This document shows positions 62,520 through 64,000 of a stretch of DNA of 64,000 nucleotides, piece by piece. Position 1 is the stretch's first letter; the number at the start of each line of letters is the position of its first letter. This DNA comes from UBA8079 sp049601915. GTDB taxonomy: Bacteria > Pseudomonadota > Alphaproteobacteria > UBA6615. The notes below the pieces were generated by a model, which had not been told where the DNA came from, did no database searches, and was given only the letters and a program-made list of their open reading frames with translations. A program made the translations under genes and the position numbers. The stretch is taken from the NCBI GenBank assembly GCA_049601915.1, contig JBMYRB010000001.1, forward strand, positions 310,001-374,000, read 5' to 3'.

Positions 62520-63734
62520 ATGAGTGCGGAACCCAACAGCTACCAGAACGGCCCGGATGAACACGGGCATTTCGGCATATTCGGCGGCCGGTTTGTCGCC
62601 GAAACGCTAATGCCGCTGATTCTCGAAGTCGAACAGGCTTACGAGGCCGCCAAGGCCGACCCGAGCTTCCAGGCCGAGCTGGACGAATATCTGACCCACT
62701 ATGTGGGACGGCCGAGCCCGCTCTATTTCGCCGAGCGGATCACCGAGCATTTCGGCGGCGCGAAAATTTATTTCAAGCGCGACGAGCTGAATCATACCGG
62801 CGCCCACAAAATCAACAACTGCATGGGCCAGATTCTGCTCGCCAAGCGCATGGGTAAGAAGCGGATCATCGCCGAAACCGGCGCGGGCCAGCACGGCGTC
62901 GCCACAGCCACGGTCTGCGCGCGCTTCGGCCTGCAATGCGTGGTCTATATGGGCGCGACCGACATTGAGCGGCAGGCCCCGAACGTGTTCCGGATGAAGC
63001 TCCTGGGTGCGGAGGTCATACCCGTCACCAGCGGCACCGCGACCCTCAAGGACGCGATGAACGATGCCCTGCGCGACTGGGTCGCGAATGTCGAGGATAC
63101 CTACTATCTGATCGGCACGGTGGCGGGCCCGCACCCCTACCCGGCGATGGTGCGGGATTTCCAGAAGATCATCGGCGAAGAGACGAAGGCGCAAATGCAG
63201 GCAGCCGAAGGCCGCCTTCCGGATTCGCTCATCGCCTGCATCGGCGGCGGGTCCAACGCGATGGGTCTTTTCTATCCCTTCCTCGACGACAAGGACGTGC
63301 GCATCATCGGCGTCGAAGCCGCGGGCCATGGCATCGAGACCGGCGAACACGCCGCCTCCCTGACCGGCGGGCGCCCGGGCGTGCTGCATGGCAACCGGAC
63401 GTTCCTGCTGCAGGATGACGACGGTCAGATTCTCGATGCCCATTCGATTTCCGCCGGGCTCGACTACCCCGGTATCGGCCCGGAACATTCCTGGCTGCAT
63501 GAGTCCGGCCGGGTCGAATATGTCTCGGTCACCGACCAGGAAGCGCTCGACGCCTTCCAGCTCTGCTCGCGCCTGGAGGGCATCATCCCCGCGCTTGAGC
63601 CATCTCACGCGCTGGCCCATATCGGCAAGATCGCCGGCGACCTGCCCGCCGATCATCTGCTGGTCATGAATATGTGCGGGCGAGGCGACAAGGACGTGTT
63701 CACCATCGCCGACGCGCTGGGAGTGGAGCTGTGA
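62520..63734 (+). CDS. trpB: Tryptophan synthase beta chain
   Basis: A 404-residue PLP enzyme. Lys97 in HTGAHKINN forms the Schiff base; ETGAGQHGVATA holds the catalytic Glu; IGGGSNAMG binds PLP phosphate; LHESGRVEYVSVTDQEALDAF is conserved. It condenses indole with serine, with TrpA channelling indole. The stop overlaps the trpA GTG by four bases. Confidence 0.98.
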   Translation: MSAEPNSYQNGPDEHGHFGIFGGRFVAETLMPLILEVEQAYEAAKADPSFQAELDEYLTHYVGRPSPLYFAERITEHFGGAKIYFKRDELNHTGAHKINNCMGQILLAKRMGKKRIIAETGAGQHGVATATVCARFGLQCVVYMGATDIERQAPNVFRMKLLGAEVIPVTSGTATLKDAMNDALRDWVANVEDTYYLIGTVAGPHPYPAMVRDFQKIIGEETKAQMQAAEGRLPDSLIACIGGGSNAMGLFYPFLDDKDVRIIGVEAAGHGIETGEHAASLTGGRPGVLHGNRTFLLQDDDGQILDAHSISAGLDYPGIGPEHSWLHESGRVEYVSVTDQEALDAFQLCSRLEGIIPALEPSHALAHIGKIAGDLPADHLLVMNMCGRGDKDVFTIADALGVEL

Positions 63735-64000
63735 GCCGGGGCGAGACCAGCGGCCGCATCGAGGCGCGATTCAAGAAGCTCGCGGACGAAAACCGTGCGG
63801 CCTTCATCCCGTTTGTCATGGCGGCCGACCCGGACATCGAGACCAGTTTCGAGATATTGCAGGGTCTGCCCGGCGCGGGCGCCGACCTGATCGAGCTGGG
63901 GGTGATGTATTCCGACCCCATGGCCGACGGGCCCGCGATCCAGGCGGCCGGCCTTCGCGCCAAGGCCGGCGGTGCGCGCCTCGACCGGACCCTCGACATG
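63731..64000 (+). CDS. trpA: Tryptophan synthase alpha chain, 3' end outside window
   Basis: GTG at 63731 (GTGA overlap with trpB) opens 90 codons to the window edge: RIEARFKKLADENRAAFIPF, MAADPDIETSFEIL, DLIELGVMYSDPMADGPAIQ (catalytic Glu and Asp). The usual GVPFSDPxADGP reads GVMYSDP here. The remaining ~190 residues lie beyond base 64000. Confidence 0.95.
   Translation, partial: MSRGETSGRIEARFKKLADENRAAFIPFVMAADPDIETSFEILQGLPGAGADLIELGVMYSDPMADGPAIQAAGLRAKAGGARLDRTLDM

Overview
The window is a GC-rich (roughly two-thirds G+C) piece of an alphaproteobacterial chromosome, probably from a free-living, Rhodospirillales-like heterotroph. The evidence is gene order and family membership: lptC-lptA-lptB-rpoN-hpf-ptsN; a FYDLN/TIGR02300 protein next to tRNA-Ala and aroA-cmk-rpsA-sppA-ihfB; a DUF1150/Hsp20 pair; and pyrF-trpF-trpB-trpA. 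No phage, IS element, CRISPR array or rRNA was seen. No gene-free stretch exceeds 300 bases; the largest (25,235-25,515) holds the hpf promoter and leader.

Layout. 1-3.6 kb: translation operon rpmI-rplT-pheS-pheT on the minus strand, with its own promoter; pheT runs off the left edge. 3.9-7.2 kb: a plus-strand accessory block (atypical SDR, 2OG-Fe(II) oxygenase, alpha/beta hydrolase, and an alternative oxidase with an in-frame amber codon) that separates rpmI from thrS-infC (7.3-9.9 kb). 9.9-19.5 kb: two envelope-type glycosyltransferases, two alpha/beta hydrolases, a YeeZ-like epimerase, a TPR protein, a GST, a PEP-hydrolase-like TIM barrel, UppP, an NDUFA9-like protein and an unannotated 30-residue membrane peptide. 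19.7-27.9 kb: RNase D, kdsD, lptC-lptA-lptB, rpoN, hpf and ptsN, then an Hsp20-DUF1150 pair behind a heat-shock-type promoter.

28-36.9 kb is catabolic/accessory: SMP-30 lactonase, NIPSNAP, Nudix, MBL hydrolase, an alpha-methylacyl-CoA racemase-like enzyme, two MFS exporters, a GlcG/HbpS protein, a DsbA/FrnE-like oxidoreductase and a GST. The DsbA-like gene has UGA exactly at the first cysteine of its CPWC active site, so it is a strong selenoprotein candidate. 37-44.6 kb is a seven-gene minus-strand set: MFS, TIGR04283 and TIGR04282 glycosyltransferases, a radical-SAM/SPASM protein, an APH-type kinase, and YnjB/YnjC-like ABC transporter parts with no ATPase gene nearby. 44.7-52.3 kb holds small-molecule enzymes (amidohydrolase, VOC, cupin, YciI, ABM-like, GST, GMC oxidoreductase, RidA) interspersed with palindromic intergenic repeats and a truncated cyclase gene. 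52.4-64 kb is core genome again: tRNA-Ala(GGC), FYDLN protein, aroA-cmk-rpsA-sppA-ihfB-lapA, an ornithine-cyclodeaminase-like/AGE-epimerase pair, then pyrF-trpF-trpB-trpA (trpA cut by the right edge).

The points most worth following up are the UGA-containing DsbA-like gene, the amber-interrupted alternative oxidase, the radical-SAM/kinase/YnjBC/glycosyltransferase cluster, the 30-residue membrane peptide, and infC initiating at AUC.
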